A DNA stretch of 64,000 nucleotides from Panulirus ornatus (GCF_036320965.1 NC_092250.1:19055117-19119116), one strand, 5' to 3'. Shown: positions 1 to 12,552, counted from the stretch's first letter. A program made the numbers and translations. The notes: generated by a model from the sequence alone, not told the origin.

Positions 1-54
1 AGTTTCCAACTAAAAATATATGAAGCTGAAAAATCTCTATACCACAGCAATAAA

Positions 55-447
55 TCATCTAAAAAAAATCTTACCACACATTTTTATACTGAAAATCAAA
101 TTACAAAACCTAATATACACCATAGTTTTCCAAGCAAATTTTGTATTTTCAATAATTTCAGGAGACAAGGCTTCCACAAGTTCTATTCTGGGAAGCTGAT
201 ATCTTTCACAAGGAGTTCTGTTCTGGTTAGCTGATATCACTTGACTTTCACAAGGAATTCCACTCTGGGTATTGGGATCACCTGAACCTCTATCAAACTT
301 GCTTGCATGACCAATAAATGGCGCGATCACTAACAAACCAAATACTAAAAGTAGTATCAAAACTAGTAACGCCACAACTAACCAACACAACGAAATCACA
401 GCCTTCATCATTATCATGATCACTGCTACCCGTATAATTACAACCAC
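55..447 (-). CDS. hypothetical one-pass membrane protein exon (weak)
   Basis: Open frame of about 130 codons. Residues 15-50 form one long hydrophobic stretch (Leu, Val, Ile-rich), followed by a polar segment with several Cys and an Asn-rich patch, so it would read as a signal-anchored protein. No family is recognised. The upstream DNA is a simple ACC/ACT-rich tract and no convincing acceptor or promoter was found. It may be a chance frame in low-complexity sequence. Confidence 0.18.
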   Translation of the reverse strand: MVVIIRVAVIMIMMKAVISLCWLVVALLVLILLLVFGLLVIAPFIGHASKFDRGSGDPNTQSGIPCESQVISANQNRTPCERYQLPRIELVEALSPEIIENTKFAWKTMVYIRFCNLIFSIKMCGKIFFR

Positions 448-449
448 AT

Positions 450-1020
450 AACCATCAATCTATCACTAAATTCACAACTACTACAAGTAGTGCTCCTATC
501 CACCACTACATCCACTACCCAGCATTATCAAATATCACTATCAGCACCACTATCATCGCAAGTCCCTTTCACACCATCGTCAATTACCAACTTATCGCCA
601 TCGTACAAAACAATACATCGTCTGTAACAATTACCAAACTTCTGCCTCTAATAATAACAGTAGTACTGACACCATCAACATTACCTGACCTTCACTAACA
701 TCAATGGCATTACCAGTAAAATCTGCACCATCACCTGTGGCTGAAGTACCACAACTGTCACTACCTTTAGCTACAATACCATTACCAGGGTCTCTACGAC
801 CATCAGTGACGCCAATGCTTTCAGCATCAACGATACTACCAAAGATTTTCTCAACACTACCATCATCTCTAACACCACCACCATTATCTCAATCACAACC
901 GTTACCACAGCCACCAAAACCAACAACTCTAACATCATCACCAATTTCTAACAACCCGATCACCATTAACTCCACCACCACCACTACTAAGCACCATCAA
1001 CACCAATAACGAGTACCGCA
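450..1020. repeat. ACC/ATC-rich low-complexity tract
   Basis: Trinucleotide-like runs of ACC, ATC and ACT dominate this stretch. The open frames in it are Thr/Pro/Ser-rich products of the low complexity and are not annotated as genes. Confidence 0.6.
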
Positions 1021-1199
1021 ACTGATACTTTTAGTATACTTACATTACTAAGTTCACCCCGTCGAGTACTATATAAACCACCACCACTACCCGAAGGACT
1101 AAACCATTACCAGCATCCCCATTAACAGTACTTTACACACCATCACCATAAGGTCAACACACGGCAACTTGACCATTACCATCCCGAAGTATGACCCAC

Positions 1200-1444
1200 C
1201 TGGGTAGGAGGAAAGGAGGACGAAGGCGTGAGCTGGGGCAAGGGCACACTGCAGGGCGCCCCACACGAGCCAGCCCAGGCCGCCCACGCCCACAGTGAGG
1301 GCAGCTGTAACCTGATAGCGCAGCATGAGCACCAGGGTTGTCACCACGCCCACCAGCATACCCACATCGACTCCGCTGTTCTGTCCACAATGGTTACCAC
1401 TCAGATCCACATGTTCTTGTAGCACTACAATCGCACTTCCCTGT
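1200..1444 (-). CDS. candidate internal exon, hydrophobic protein
   Basis: A GC-rich island with an open minus-strand frame of 81 codons, bounded by AG at 1445-1447 and a donor CCAG|GTGGGT at 1200/1199. The product has two hydrophobic stretches (GMLVGVVTTLVLML and LTVGVGGLGWLVWGAL), so it looks membrane-spanning. It would follow the 6,377-6,497 exon in phase. The acceptor lacks a pyrimidine tract and no family is recognised. Confidence 0.25.
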
Positions 1445-1838
1445 CTGCTCACTACTGCTCATGCGCCCATGTCTGCAGTCTCTTCATTAACTTCGTCTTA
1501 CCATACACTATTTGTCACTCCCCTAATATGGCACTGACCGTTTCTCATGGGGGTTAAAAGAGGGGTCATCTGCCCATTTTTACTATGTCCAGAACCACAT
1601 ACTTCACTATCAATTGCACAGCCTTCCAGGTAAAACTGATAATCATATGGTAGTCCTTAAAAGAAAATAGCTTTAAGCAAAAACCAAAAAGAAAGTGGGC
1701 AGACAGTTCAGCAAAACTGTGCTACCTGATGTAAAACAACACACCATCAAGTTCCTTAATCTTCAATGGTACTGGTTATGTTCCAAACAGTGTGTCTACA
1801 TCCAATTATATAACAGGATAACCCTAATGGAAATTGTA

Positions 1839-1840
<2 letters not shown>

Positions 1841-1904
<64 letters not shown>
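1841..1904. repeat. (TA)n microsatellite
   Basis: About 32 AT dinucleotides abutting the short retroposon at 1,905, at that family's usual tail end. Confidence 0.95.
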
Positions 1905-1906
<2 letters not shown>

Positions 1907-2055
1907 AGGGAGTGCGGAGGCTAGAAATCCCCCCCCCCCTCTCGTTTTCAGTTTTCCAAAAGAAGGAACAGAGAAGGGGGCCAAGTAAGGATGTTCCCTC
2001 TATGGCAGTCCTCTATTCTTAACGCTACCTCGCTAACGCGGGAAATGACAAATAA

Positions 2056-2058
<3 letters not shown>
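1905..2058 (-). mobile_element. short SINE-like element (family B)
   Basis: Shares a body with copies at 21.3, 26.3, 42.3, 60.8 and 61.0 kb: a C-rich block, then the marker AAGAAGGAACAGAGAAGGGG, then the module GCTACCTCGCTAACGCGGGA near 2,025-2,045. Read on the minus strand, that module is the head and the (TA)n at 1,841-1,904 is the tail. No open frame. Confidence 0.75.

Positions 2059-2059
<1 letters not shown>

Positions 2060-2133
<74 letters not shown>
2060..2133. repeat. (GA)n microsatellite
   Basis: About 37 GA dinucleotides following the family B copy. Confidence 0.95.
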
Positions 2134-2136
<3 letters not shown>

Positions 2137-3060
2137 AACCTCACCTCTGATTACTATAATGACGACAGGAAGACATTAACTTCAACATTCACCTCTGAAT
2201 TTCTTTCAATGAACAGATCGTCCCACCCGATTCCTCTTATGTTTCAGTAAAGGCATGAACATAGCCCACAACTTCGGCAGGTTCCACAATGTTTTGCCAC
2301 GGTTCAGCGGACGCCCGCAATCAACCAATCTCACAAAATGCATTATTCATTAAAACATTCAGAAAACTATTTCACATCCTGATACATGTCAAAATTTACG
2401 TTCCACCATCCACTTGTGCAAGTCTTCTATGTGAGTCAAAATTTCTCACCCCTTTTCTTAAACATACACATTTTCAAATTTCTTTCTATCACATACATAC
2501 TTTTTCACCTGCTTCATTGATATAAAAATTCCTGTCCTAACCATGCTTGTTCTTCCTTTATGTGGTTGCAAAACTCGAACAAATACATACCTCCTTACAT
2601 CCTAAAACATCCCACTCAAATGCTATATTATAATCACTTCATTTCCTAAGACGTTGTTATCCTACCATACACCTTCCTACACGTAGGAAGCCATTTATAC
2701 TCCTATACTTCTAAAAACATTCTACTTCAATCACATGTGAACAATGGAATTACCTATCTCCCACACGCGTGCGTCGATCAGTTACATCTAAGTGTTGAGA
2801 AAATCAAATTCTATAATACTTCCTTACAATAATCTTGACTCCCTTCACATCTAATGAAATAAACACTATCTTCCCCAATTCATTTCCTACGAGACTAACA
2901 TAAACTCCCACATTAACCGCGCAATGGCGTTGGGGAGGAGAGAGGATCCAACAAATCTCGAATACTTCTCATGCTGACCGATGAGGAAGGCCCTCCCAGG
3001 TCATGAGGATGTGGTGTAACAGCAAGAGACAAGCATTTACCTTGCACGCGTCACCTAGAT
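2134..3060. other. no gene seen
   Basis: Ordinary AT-rich sequence. No splice-bounded frame, RNA gene or repeat was recognised. Confidence 0.4.
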
Positions 3061-3081
3061 AATAATACTAACTGAACTGAG

Positions 3082-3215
3082 TTCCTCACCGCTCACTACC
3101 ACATACGTCTGGCCGCCGAGTTCCTGCCCGACGACCTCGCTGCCATCACACAGGCTAATATTATCGTAATGCTTAATTTTTGTTTACTAAGCAAAAGACG
3201 GGTATATAAAAGGTA
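3082..3215 (+). CDS. candidate exon, weak
   Basis: A frame opening at 3,076 uses GC-ending codons unlike its AT-rich surroundings and reads as an ordinary soluble protein segment (FLTAHYHIRLAAEFLPDDLA and onward). A perfect TACTAAC branch-point sequence lies at 3,067-3,073, just before an AG at 3,080-3,081. No good donor was found, and the frame decays into low-quality sequence after about 3,160. It may be an exon fragment or chance. Confidence 0.2.
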
Positions 3216-3219
3216 AGAC

Positions 3220-5320
3220 TGCATATTCTTTCCTCTATGACTATTTTTTTCTTCTTGTGCTGTCGTTGGAATCTGTTTCATACAATCACATATCAATCAT
3301 GATCAAATAACTTAAAATACTATCTTACTTTCAAGTCAAAATACCTTAAATCGTAAAAGCTGACATCTAGCTATCTTTTCTAAGTGTTCCAGAAGTTGAT
3401 AAAGACAGATGTGCTAGACACCAAAGATGTGAGTGATAAACAAAGACAATACAGATATCTGCGCCCATTGCCTTAAAATCGTATACAGTATACATCAAAT
3501 GATGTAGGGTAATCATTGCAATTACACTAAAAATTTCTATAACATGCTACGCTTTAGGATGACATGAAAGACTGTCAAAAGGAGACATGCAAAATGCTGC
3601 CGTTTCTCTTTAAGACTGACAATCTACTAGATTTCTTTAAAAAGCGGTGACTATGAGTGATCACCTTTTTCTGAAGACGGAGAGCTTTGCAAGTATGCAC
3701 ATATACGGAGACATGTTCCAAAAAACAGGGATGTATGAAACACCAGTTTTACAGCCCTCTGCTCTTTCATTAACAAAATGACACGGAGCTATTTTCCCCA
3801 TTAGGAAATCAGTTCCCATCCTTGCCGGTATGGCGAACAATTTCTGTTGTTACTTTTTTCCTATGACAGTAGCAAGACGTTGTAACTACTCATGTGCGAG
3901 AATGACAGAAATTACCTTATATTGACGAAGAATATTACAAAATCTGTTCAGCTTCTCAGTTACCTTGGGCGTTCCGGTAAGCAAATCTACCCCATCCCAT
4001 TCCTATCAGTCTAAGAAAAGAAAGTTCAACCACAGAGAAAATATGACACAAAAGAATTTGTTTGTAATGCCAGTTTGAGGGCGCCTCCTCCTAGTCATCG
4101 TTGGTCGGGAAGATCCTAAAACAGGAAGAAAACGGCTTCTGTTGTTTTTAATGTTTTTCTTCCATGTTTATACCGACCACAAACTAAGCCCTGGCTCAGG
4201 CCCCTAAGATGAGTCCCATTTTGGGGGCCCCTCCACCCTTCAATCCCCCCTAAATTATAAGCTCTGGAGGGGCGTGGACACGTGTCCCCAAAAAATGAGA
4301 AAATCAAGGATGCGTGGAGACAACATTTCCTGCTTTCTGAATGCTGCCACATAACGTTAGGTTGGGGCCTTACGCTCTGATCTTAGATCACCACAAAATG
4401 CATCTTTTCTCGCCCCATGGTCTACAACGACCACCCATCAAACCCTAAACAGTATAAACCTCACCAGCTTCCCCTCTGGCCTAGCCTCGTCACACACCTA
4501 CCCTAATTTAGTCTAAGCCACACCAGTTTCCCAACACTCAGTAGGTCGACCATTCAACGTATCAATGCGCCACCGACTCACACAACTGACTAACCTTCAT
4601 GTTTTCTGTTTGTTCTCAACTTTACTCAAAAAAAAAATCCATTCGATGGATTCTGGAACTTTTTAGAGCACGAAATGAATCCTTTGCGGTGAAAAAATAA
4701 TAAATCATTATCGATCATGAAAATATACTCAAAAGATGAAGTAAATAAATCCAAAAGTGTAAATGACACAGGCTACTTAATTCAAAATTTCACTCGCCGT
4801 GAAAGTTGGTGTGTTATGATCACGGTTCAGCACCAACATTTTTCTATGAATTAATTCAACGAGAAAGGGAAGGAATGACGCTCTTGAGGATGCTGCAAAT
4901 ATCAGCTACTGTTATAACTACTGCTTCTTATACTACCAGAACTCTCGAAACTACTGCCGTTCCACCTGTTAGTACTACTACTACTTCCATGTTACTACTA
5001 CTACCATGGGGTAAGTCAAAGTGTACATGGGAATCTAAGGTGTGTGCGTGTGTGTTACACAGGTCATCAGAAGTAAAGATTAACAACGAAAACCATAAAA
5101 TGGCTACACACAACCAGGAATATTCAGCCCGACACGAAGACCCCGGGCAACGCTGGCCCCAGGCCTCGCCTCGCTGGGCTGCCAGACACGCCCGACCATG
5201 TAAGACATAAGGAATGACAGCTACAGGTACTGTGCTTGCCCAGTGATCCCAGGCAGCGCCAAATTGGCACCTCTCTTAGGGCCTTCCTTCCCTTAACCCC
5301 ACCAGCACCACTTTACGGTC
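3220..5320. other. no gene seen; diverged repeat near 3.9-4.1 kb
   Basis: No supported gene. The 3,930-4,110 stretch resembles 20,535-20,680 in a diverged way (CTCAGTTACC / CTCGGTTACT, then CCCCATCCCAT / CCCCGTCCCAC), suggesting an old interspersed repeat. Confidence 0.35.
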
Positions 5321-5329
5321 CCTGAGAAC

Positions 5330-5530
5330 GACGGTACGACCCCTGAGCAGACGGTAAGGTCTTGGCGAACGAGTCTGAAGCATGAAACTATGACTCATAC
5401 ATACGATAGGTTACACCATTGTAGTAGAGTCGTACAGTCGTTTCGAAGGCCATACCGTCGTGCTGAAGGGTCGTAAGGTCGTGCTCAAGGTAGCACCGTT
5501 GTGTTTCAAGATCATATCGTCGTACTCGAG
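5330..5530. repeat. degenerate ~20-bp repeat, GTACGACC/GTCGTGCTxAAGG type
   Basis: Imperfect copies of a unit alternating GGTACGACC-like and GTCGTGCTGAAGG-like blocks. Related blocks occur at 8,590, 31,920-32,170 and 37,870-38,010. Confidence 0.6.
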
Positions 5531-5811
5531 GACATAAAAAAGGGGTCACCACCTTATCCTCCACACATCATATGGTGTTAACTATATCAAAAGTTTGGCA
5601 ACATCTAACCTTAGTTTAAGTTAGGAGTTAAGATTAGTGCAGATGTCTCGTAACATCCTGGTTATCCCCACAAAAACACATTCCATGCGTTCAGTTGCCC
5701 AATCCTTCCTTTCTCCTACATACTGCCCTTCCCTTAACTACTGTGACTCAGGACACAGCCCATAAAGAACATACGTTCGTTCTACGAACAGCCAGGCGGG
5801 TACTACGAACG

Positions 5812-5872
5812 GCTGGTACAGCGTAGTATAACGTTACAGTTGAGGGTGGTTCTACGCTGTACCGGCTAAACC
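5812..5872. repeat. inverted repeat (small hairpin)
   Basis: Arms GGCTGGTACAGCGTAG and CTACGCTGTACCGGCT surround a loop of about 25 nt. No function is assigned. Confidence 0.6.
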
Positions 5873-5946
5873 AATCACGAACCCCCTACCGGTACCTGAC
5901 GCTCCGCTTCCCGGTACACCTTCAGTTACATAAATTACTCGGTACG

Positions 5947-5980
<34 letters not shown>
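5947..5980. repeat. (CA)n microsatellite
   Basis: About 16 CA dinucleotides. Confidence 0.95.
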
Positions 5981-5981
<1 letters not shown>

Positions 5982-6376
5982 CTCTAAGTCTCCTATATTT
6001 TCAATATCATTGTTCCTAACCTCCGAGCGTGAAACCTGACCTGATCCATTACAAAGAAAAAAACCCACATAGATTTTGAAATATAAAATCACTTTCAAAT
6101 CTTGACATTAGAATAATTACGAAAAATAGAACTCATACTAACGCACCCCTCCATCACGCAAGGACAGACTAGATAAAATCATGAGACACATTAGCATTAC
6201 ACTGGGCACTGAAAGCACCGTGTGCAGGAAGGCTGGTAACGTGCAACTGGGTCATGAGCTAGCTGAGTCCCGTCAAGCAGTGATGACATGACCTCTGCTG
6301 CATCTCTCTAACAGTAAAACTAGTCTGACAATACAACCCTTCGTCTGTCTCTCAAGCACGAGTATGTACCACCCAC

Positions 6377-6497
6377 CGTTGTCCAGCCCTTGAGCTAGAG
6401 GGTACGACACGATCACACTGGCTGTGCTCGCCCACCACACGCCAGGAGGGACAGTAGGGGTCTCCTGCAGTACGGCTGCTGGGATGAAATCCCCAGC
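6377..6497 (-). CDS. candidate internal exon, Cys-containing secreted segment
   Basis: Acceptor ACACCCGCAG|GC at 6,498-6,500 and donor CAACG|GTGGGT at 6,377/6,376 bound 121 nt with an open frame. It starts with two bases completing a codon and ends with two bases. The product includes DPYCPSWRVVGEHSQC, as might occur in a small disulfide-bonded domain. It follows the 8,989-9,104 exon in phase. No family is recognised, and splicing is inferred from sequence alone. Confidence 0.35.
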
Positions 6498-6669
6498 CTG
6501 CGGGTGTAGCCAGCTTCTCACATCCTCGCGGTGGGCGTCAGTAACCTCTGGCTACCCGTAAACCACTGTACGAGGCAACCATGTATTACCCCTCCCATAC
6601 CACGGCCCCAACCCCACCCCCCTAAAAAAAAAATCCATCCCTGACACTAACAGATGCCGAGATGAGTCA

Positions 6670-6673
6670 TATA

Positions 6674-6717
<44 letters not shown>
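6670..6717. repeat. (TA)n microsatellite
   Basis: AT dinucleotide array with one TGTA interruption near its start. Confidence 0.95.
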
Positions 6718-6718
<1 letters not shown>

Positions 6719-7569
6719 TCGTGTTTGTGGTCACACAGTAAGTGAAACCACCTCAGCGAGGCTGTTATCATTCTCAGCTGAAGAGCGAATTATGGTCTCC
6801 AAGACGAATTTCTAGCTCCACAGAGGTCAATAATTTCCCTGCTTCTGGCTATAGCGCAGCTTCGAAGCTAAGAGGGGTCCTGGGATTATAGTAGTAGTAG
6901 TAGCAGTAATAATAATAATTAATAATATACTATACACAGTCGCCAGACTTCGACTACAAGTCCACAGAGAAACACACAAAAGCAACTGAACTTCAGTCTC
7001 CTTTATGCACAGCTTATCACAGTATGAGGCGCACATAACGTACAAATATACACATAACCTAAACATATGTTTCTCCGGCCATGCGAATGGAGGCGGGAAA
7101 ACACGGATAATGTGAAATGATGTTACGACGGCAGAAGATACGCGGAAGGAAAACTCATCCCAACAATATAGAATAAACGAAACAAAATGAACGAGACGAT
7201 GACTACGGGAAAGGGGGAGAAAAAAGTGTCGAACATCTGTGAAAAACGTCCGTCCTTGAACCTGGGCAGCAAGGTCGGCCGAGCAGCAGCGGACTGGGCG
7301 GGTAGCCTAGCATAGCTGGGCATTCCGGGAAAGGAACGCAATATTAGAGGGTCGAGTAGGGACAAAGAAAAGCGAACAAGAGATAAAAGGATATGGTTAG
7401 AAAAAGGAAGAGGAACATAAGAAGGAGGGTGTAAGGGTAGGTAGGGGAGATTTCATTAAACCACCAGTCCTGTCCAGCAAAAACACACTGTGCATTCTTG
7501 TACGCACACTATTTACCACTAAACCCAGTACTATGAACTCCAGTCCATCTGTGTGTACATTAAATGGTT

Positions 7570-7821
<252 letters not shown>

Positions 7822-7872
<51 letters not shown>
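7822..7872. repeat. (TA)n microsatellite
   Basis: About 25 TA units between the hairpin and the LINE-tail copy. Confidence 0.95.
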
Positions 7873-7875
<3 letters not shown>

Positions 7876-8202
7876 TGAGTGTGAACGAATGGGGCCTTTT
7901 GTCTTTTCCTAGCGCTACCTAGCACACATGAGGGGGGAGAGGGATGGTATTCCATGTGTGGCGAGGTGGCGATGGGAATGAATAAAGGCAGTGTGAATTG
8001 TGTGCATGGGTATATATGTTTGTGTGTGTAAGTGTATATATATGTGTGTACGTTGAGATGTATAGGTATGTATATTTGCGTGTGTGGACGTGTATGTATA
8101 TACATGTGTATGGGGGTGGGTTGGGCCATTTCTTTCGTCTGTTTCCTTGCGCTACCTCGCAGACGCGGGAGACAGCGACAAAGCAAAATAAATAAATAAA
8201 AA

Positions 8203-8205
<3 letters not shown>
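7873..8205 (+). mobile_element. free-standing LINE 3'-tail copy (family A)
   Basis: Matches the arm sequence of the composite LINEs at 11.1-12.3 and 55.3-57.2 kb. It has two CGCTACCTxGC blocks, a TATATGTGTGTACG-rich middle, then CTACCTCGCAGACGCGGGAG, AGCGACAAAG and an A-rich end. It is 5'-truncated and carries no reverse-transcriptase codons. The long-arm type is present here. Confidence 0.75.

Positions 8206-8296
<91 letters not shown>
8206..8296. repeat. compound (CT)n(TA)n microsatellite
   Basis: CT array to about 8,234, then TA. It directly follows the A-rich 3' end of the family A copy. Confidence 0.95.
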
Positions 8297-8297
<1 letters not shown>

Positions 8298-8299
8298 CC

Positions 8300-8980
8300 C
8301 GGTTTGCATTGGACTTTTTTCCCTGTGGTAGTGGCCATCTGTAGCATACCAAGCATTTATCAACAATAATCAATTCAAACATGTTATTCTCGATGGCATC
8401 CAGTAGAGATGCAAATACTAAACATAGTAACAGACAGTAAGATCTGGTCCTGTCATTACGTACACGAGACAACAGTATTACCAATGGCTCCTACCGACCT
8501 GTCAACTTACCTATATATTTTCTCCCATATGGATTCCTGTAAATGATCATGTGGTCTTAGTGAATATCTTAATTCCATAATCCCTCGATCACGACGGTGC
8601 GACCCCCGGTATGATGGCGTGGCGTTTGACCTGACCCCCCTTCCACAAGGTCGCATCATGGTGCTCAGGATACTAACCAGGTCACTTTACTCACTACTCA
8701 CAAAATCTTAACATCTTGCTACCCAGCCGGCACATGAGAGTCACCTCAGTGGTTCTTATCTGCACGTTTCTAAATATATCCAGTGATCTACGATCATGTG
8801 TTGGTGCTAGGCTGGCAAAACCACACACACCAGTGCAGAGGCAGAGAGGAACGGTGAGAAGCTTATAAAAAAAATAATGCTCGGAGGGAACATATTTCAG
8901 AACGGAATTCGAATACCCTGCAATAAAGCTTAATATAAGACATAATGGAAGCTTTCCCTATGCCCTTCCCTCATCACAGG
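8300..8980. other. no gene seen
   Basis: Nothing supported apart from a short GGTGCGACC-type repeat block near 8,590-8,650. Confidence 0.4.
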
Positions 8981-8988
8981 CGCACTAC

Positions 8989-9104
8989 GGTCTTGGCGGA
9001 CCAATTTGATCCTCCGTCCCTTGGGGTCGTCGAAGCGTAGCACATTTCGGATATGCTCGTCCGTTGACGTGGCGCCCTCTGGCGTCTGCCTGATGACCTC
9101 TCGC
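8989..9104 (-). CDS. candidate internal exon
   Basis: The minus-strand frame reads as ordinary protein (EVIRQTPEGATSTDEHIRNV, then a basic PKGRR that could be a dibasic processing site) with GC-rich third positions. Proposed borders are TTCCTGGAAG|G (9,105) and GACC|GTAGTG (8,989/8,988). The donor is weak. The start phase matches the candidate exon at 10,612 and the end phase matches 6,497. Unknown family. Confidence 0.35.
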
Positions 9105-9149
9105 CTTCCAGGAACAGTTAACGTGGAAAGTTACTTAGACTATGTGTCA

Positions 9150-10600
9150 TCCTGGTCTGCCCTGCAGGAACTGAACTACATTCTTCAGTTCGTACATGTT
9201 TTCTTATCCGGGTGAGATGGGAATCAAGGAATTCAACTAAAATCATGAATATGTCTTTAAAATATGAACGTCAAAGTTAAGGCACTTGCCCTAATCTATC
9301 GCCAGCCCACGCTACACTATTACGCAATGTATATATACATTAGAGCAAAGAACCCTATATACCGACATCAATCCACATCGGTTCTGGCCTCCAATCATCA
9401 TCAATAAATGTCTCAAATCCTTTGAATCTACTCAGTGATCATCCCGGCTCTCGAGACAACTGTGTTGTTATAATTATGCTACTCCAAACCTTTTGTGTGT
9501 CAATATTCATTAGTCCCTCTTGCAGGCTCATTTACTGGAGTTATTGCTATAAGATCTGACCTCTAATTTTCCCAGACTCCATAATAGGGACAACATCTAT
9601 ATAGTAACAAACGAAGTACATAGGGTCTTTTTCTTCCACATTTTCAATACACGTTAATCATCTGTGATCTGGGTGACATTCAGCTATAGTCACCTCGCAC
9701 CACAGTTCTTTAACGTCATTAAAAATCACACTTTGAGACCATGGGATTTTATCATTTAAATTCTTGGTGCAACACGATCAGGGAAATTACCTGATTTTAT
9801 AATACTGTTGGCATGCCTTCAGTTACACTTTTATAAACATATAACAGTATATCATATGTATTTACAAATACACACATTCTTACTGCTACTTCTAACTATA
9901 TTTAATACTTATTTTCAACTCAGAAATATGCACAGTCTGATTTTGGTACATATATATATACCTTGTTTTAATCTAACAAAAACCCTAAATATATTGAATA
10001 TTCTGTTTCTCACAAGTTCAGCCACACACATGGAAATGTAAAGGTACCCTAATATACCGTTTATATAATGCTGACAGCATACAGAATACACAAACAGGCC
10101 ACAAATACATAACGAAGGCAGAGTCCCAGCTGGCAGGTACACTAGTACGTCAATACACAATTTTCTGCATTGCCTAAAGCATCGTTATCACACCTTCCGA
10201 GGTTTTACGGCTCCAACACACTGGCACACTGCAGCACGACAAAGACGCTATCACAATGTCAACCAGATTCACAAACATCATTTGCACATGATGATAATGT
10301 TTTATATATCAAGTTCACACACATACGCGTCGTCTTCACACATTTGCCACTTAACCAACAAGTCTTCTAATACACTTTTGTCTCTAAAAATCAGGAACAA
10401 ACAGCGCCCAGCAGACAAACGAGTCATACATAGACCAGGAGCATACGGGCTTGTGACGTCTTCTCGATCTCGGCTCACCGGTCTAACTGTACTCCAGCCC
10501 TCACGGCTCAGTGACCCAACCCTAAACCTGGATGACGTGGCTAAGGTGCCAGGTATTGCATTACTTCCGCTCTTTTCCATATCCATCTCACCGACGAGAA
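9150..10600. other. no gene seen
   Basis: AT-rich sequence without a supported exon, RNA gene or recognised repeat. Confidence 0.4.
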
Positions 10601-10611
10601 CATTTCCTTAC

Positions 10612-10670
10612 TGATAGATCTCGCGGTAGATTCGTGACGCCACGGCAGAGTGGTACTCACTGATGTCAGT
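10612..10670 (-). CDS. candidate internal exon
   Basis: A short frame reading DISEYHSAVASRIYREIY ends at a strong donor, TCA|GTAAGG (10,612/10,611). A (T)9 tract with AG lies at 10,690-10,700; the AG that keeps this frame open is at 10,671-10,672. Splicing to 9,104 restores a Gln codon and keeps the frame. If the first AG (exon start 10,689) is used instead, a different open frame results, so the reading is uncertain. Confidence 0.3.
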
Positions 10671-11083
10671 CTCAACTTACCAACGTAATCTAAAAAAAAA
10701 TAAGATCATGCATTCGCCTGCACACACACACACGGAGGGTTGGTCACATAGGACGAGTCTTTAAGAGGCCTCATAAACATCCGGGTCTTGACGGTTGGCA
10801 GTGTGGTTACCATGGTTACTACCCCCCCCTCCCCCATCCTCCCTAATCATGTCGCTGATGATCACTGTAGCAACCTGAACCCCCAGACAGTCACAGTTGC
10901 TTAAGCACCTCAAAATGATACAGTATATAGGGCTCGTGCAGCGTTAAGCTGCGCTCCACGCGGGAGCAGGGTAAGATGGGCTCCTCTGAGGTGGGAAGAT
11001 CCCCGACGGCGATGCGCCATATTCCTTTTCGTCTGGTGACGATGACACAGCCTCGTCGAAGAGAGGCAGTCAAAAAACGCCTG

Positions 11084-11085
<2 letters not shown>

Positions 11086-11143
<58 letters not shown>
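11086..11143. repeat. (TA)n microsatellite
   Basis: Borders the left arm of the composite LINE. Confidence 0.95.
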
Positions 11144-11147
<4 letters not shown>

Positions 11148-12317
11148 TATTTTATTTTTATTTATTTTGCTTTGTCGCTGTCTCCCGCGTTTGCGAGGTA
11201 GCGCAAGGAAACAGACGAAAGAAATGGCCCAACCCACCCCCATACACATGTATATACATACACGTCCACACACGCAAATATACATACCTATACATCTCAA
11301 TGTACACATATATATACACACAGACACATACATTTATACCCATGCACACAATTCACAGTCTGCCTTTATTCATTCCCATCGCCACCTCGCCGCACATGGA
11401 ATACCATCCCCCTCCCCCCTCATGTGTGCGAGGTAGCGCTAGGAAAAGACAACAAAGGCCCCATTCGTTCTCACTCAGTCTCTAGCTGTCATGCAATAAT
11501 GTCCGAAACCACAGCTCCCTTTCCACATCCAGACCCCACACAACTTTCCATGGTTTACCCCAGACGCTTCACATGCCCTGATTCAATCCACTGACAGCAC
11601 GTCAACCCCGTTATACCACATCGATCCAATTCACTCTATTCCTTGCCCGCCTTTCACCCTCCTGCATATTCTGGTATGTTTGAAGAATAGTGGTTCCAAC
11701 AATGTTGTATGGTTGCGAGGCGTGGGCTATGGATAGAGTTGTGCGCAGGAGGATGGACTGGAAATGAGATGTTTGAGACCAATGTGTGGTGTGAGGTGGT
11801 TTGATCGAGTAAGTAACGTAAGGGTAAGAGAGATGTGTGGAAATAAAAAGAGCGTGGTTGAGAGAGCAGAAGAGGGTGTTTTGAAATGGTTTGGGCACAT
11901 GGAGAGAATGAGTGAGGAAAGATTGACCAAGAGGATATATGAGTCGGAGGTGGAGGGAACGAGGAGAAGTGGGAGACCAAATTGGAGGTGGAAAGATGGA
12001 GTGAAAAAGATTTTGTGTGATCGGGGCCTGAACATGCAGGAGGGTGAAAGGAGGGCAAGGAACAGAGTGAATTGGAGCGATGTGGTATACCGGGGTTGAC
12101 GTGCTGTCAGTGGATTGAATCAAGGCATGTGAAGCGTCTGGGGTAAACCACGGAAAGCTGTGTAGGTATGTATATTTGCGTGTGTGGACGTATGTATATA
12201 CATGTGTATGGGGGGGGGGGGGTTGGGCCATTTCTTTCGTCTGTTTCCTTGCGCTACCTCGCAAACGCGGGAGACAGCGACAAAGTATAATAAATATATA
12301 AAAATAAATATAAATAA

Positions 12318-12318
<1 letters not shown>
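11148..12318 (+). mobile_element. composite LINE copy 1 with long inverted arms
   Basis: Left arm 11,148 to about 11,670 is the reverse complement of a LINE 3' end, starting TTTGTCGCTGTCTCCCGCG. About 430 nt of sense reverse-transcriptase C-terminus follow, then a sense 3' end (12,100-12,318) finishing CGCGGGAGACAGCGACAAAG plus an A-rich tail. The right arm lacks a block of nearly 300 nt present in the left arm; copy 2 (55,285-57,240) shows the same asymmetry. (TA)n arrays lie at both ends. Confidence 0.75.
11676..12100 (+). pseudogene. LINE reverse transcriptase, C-terminal fragment
   Basis: Broken sense frames match the C-terminal part of the 56,456-57,055 product nearly word for word, including LKWFGHMERMSEERLTKRIY, then RPNWRWKDGVKKILC. 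The catalytic FADD box and everything upstream are absent, and an early frameshift separates the first 90 nt. It cannot encode an active enzyme. Confidence 0.8.

Positions 12319-12320
<2 letters not shown>

Positions 12321-12380
<60 letters not shown>
12321..12380. repeat. (TA)n microsatellite
   Basis: Follows the A-rich 3' tail of composite LINE copy 1. Confidence 0.95.
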
Positions 12381-12384
<4 letters not shown>

Positions 12385-12549
12385 GCGACAGGCAGAGTTG
12401 CGGAAAAATATATAATAGCTGCACTCGTTAACAATCACTGTTTTCCCCCAATTTCCTTGAGACCTGCAATTCTAAGAATTCAGGAAAGGCACCGCAAAAA
12501 GGCATTCTGGGGTCCAATTAGCTTTAAGACTGGTTTACGCGGTTACTAC

Positions 12550-12552
<3 letters not shown>

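Noticed and set aside
11611..12434. Minus-strand frame of 275 codons
   Set aside because: It is antisense to LINE copy 1 and includes TA-array translation; sense-strand reverse-transcriptase homology explains it.
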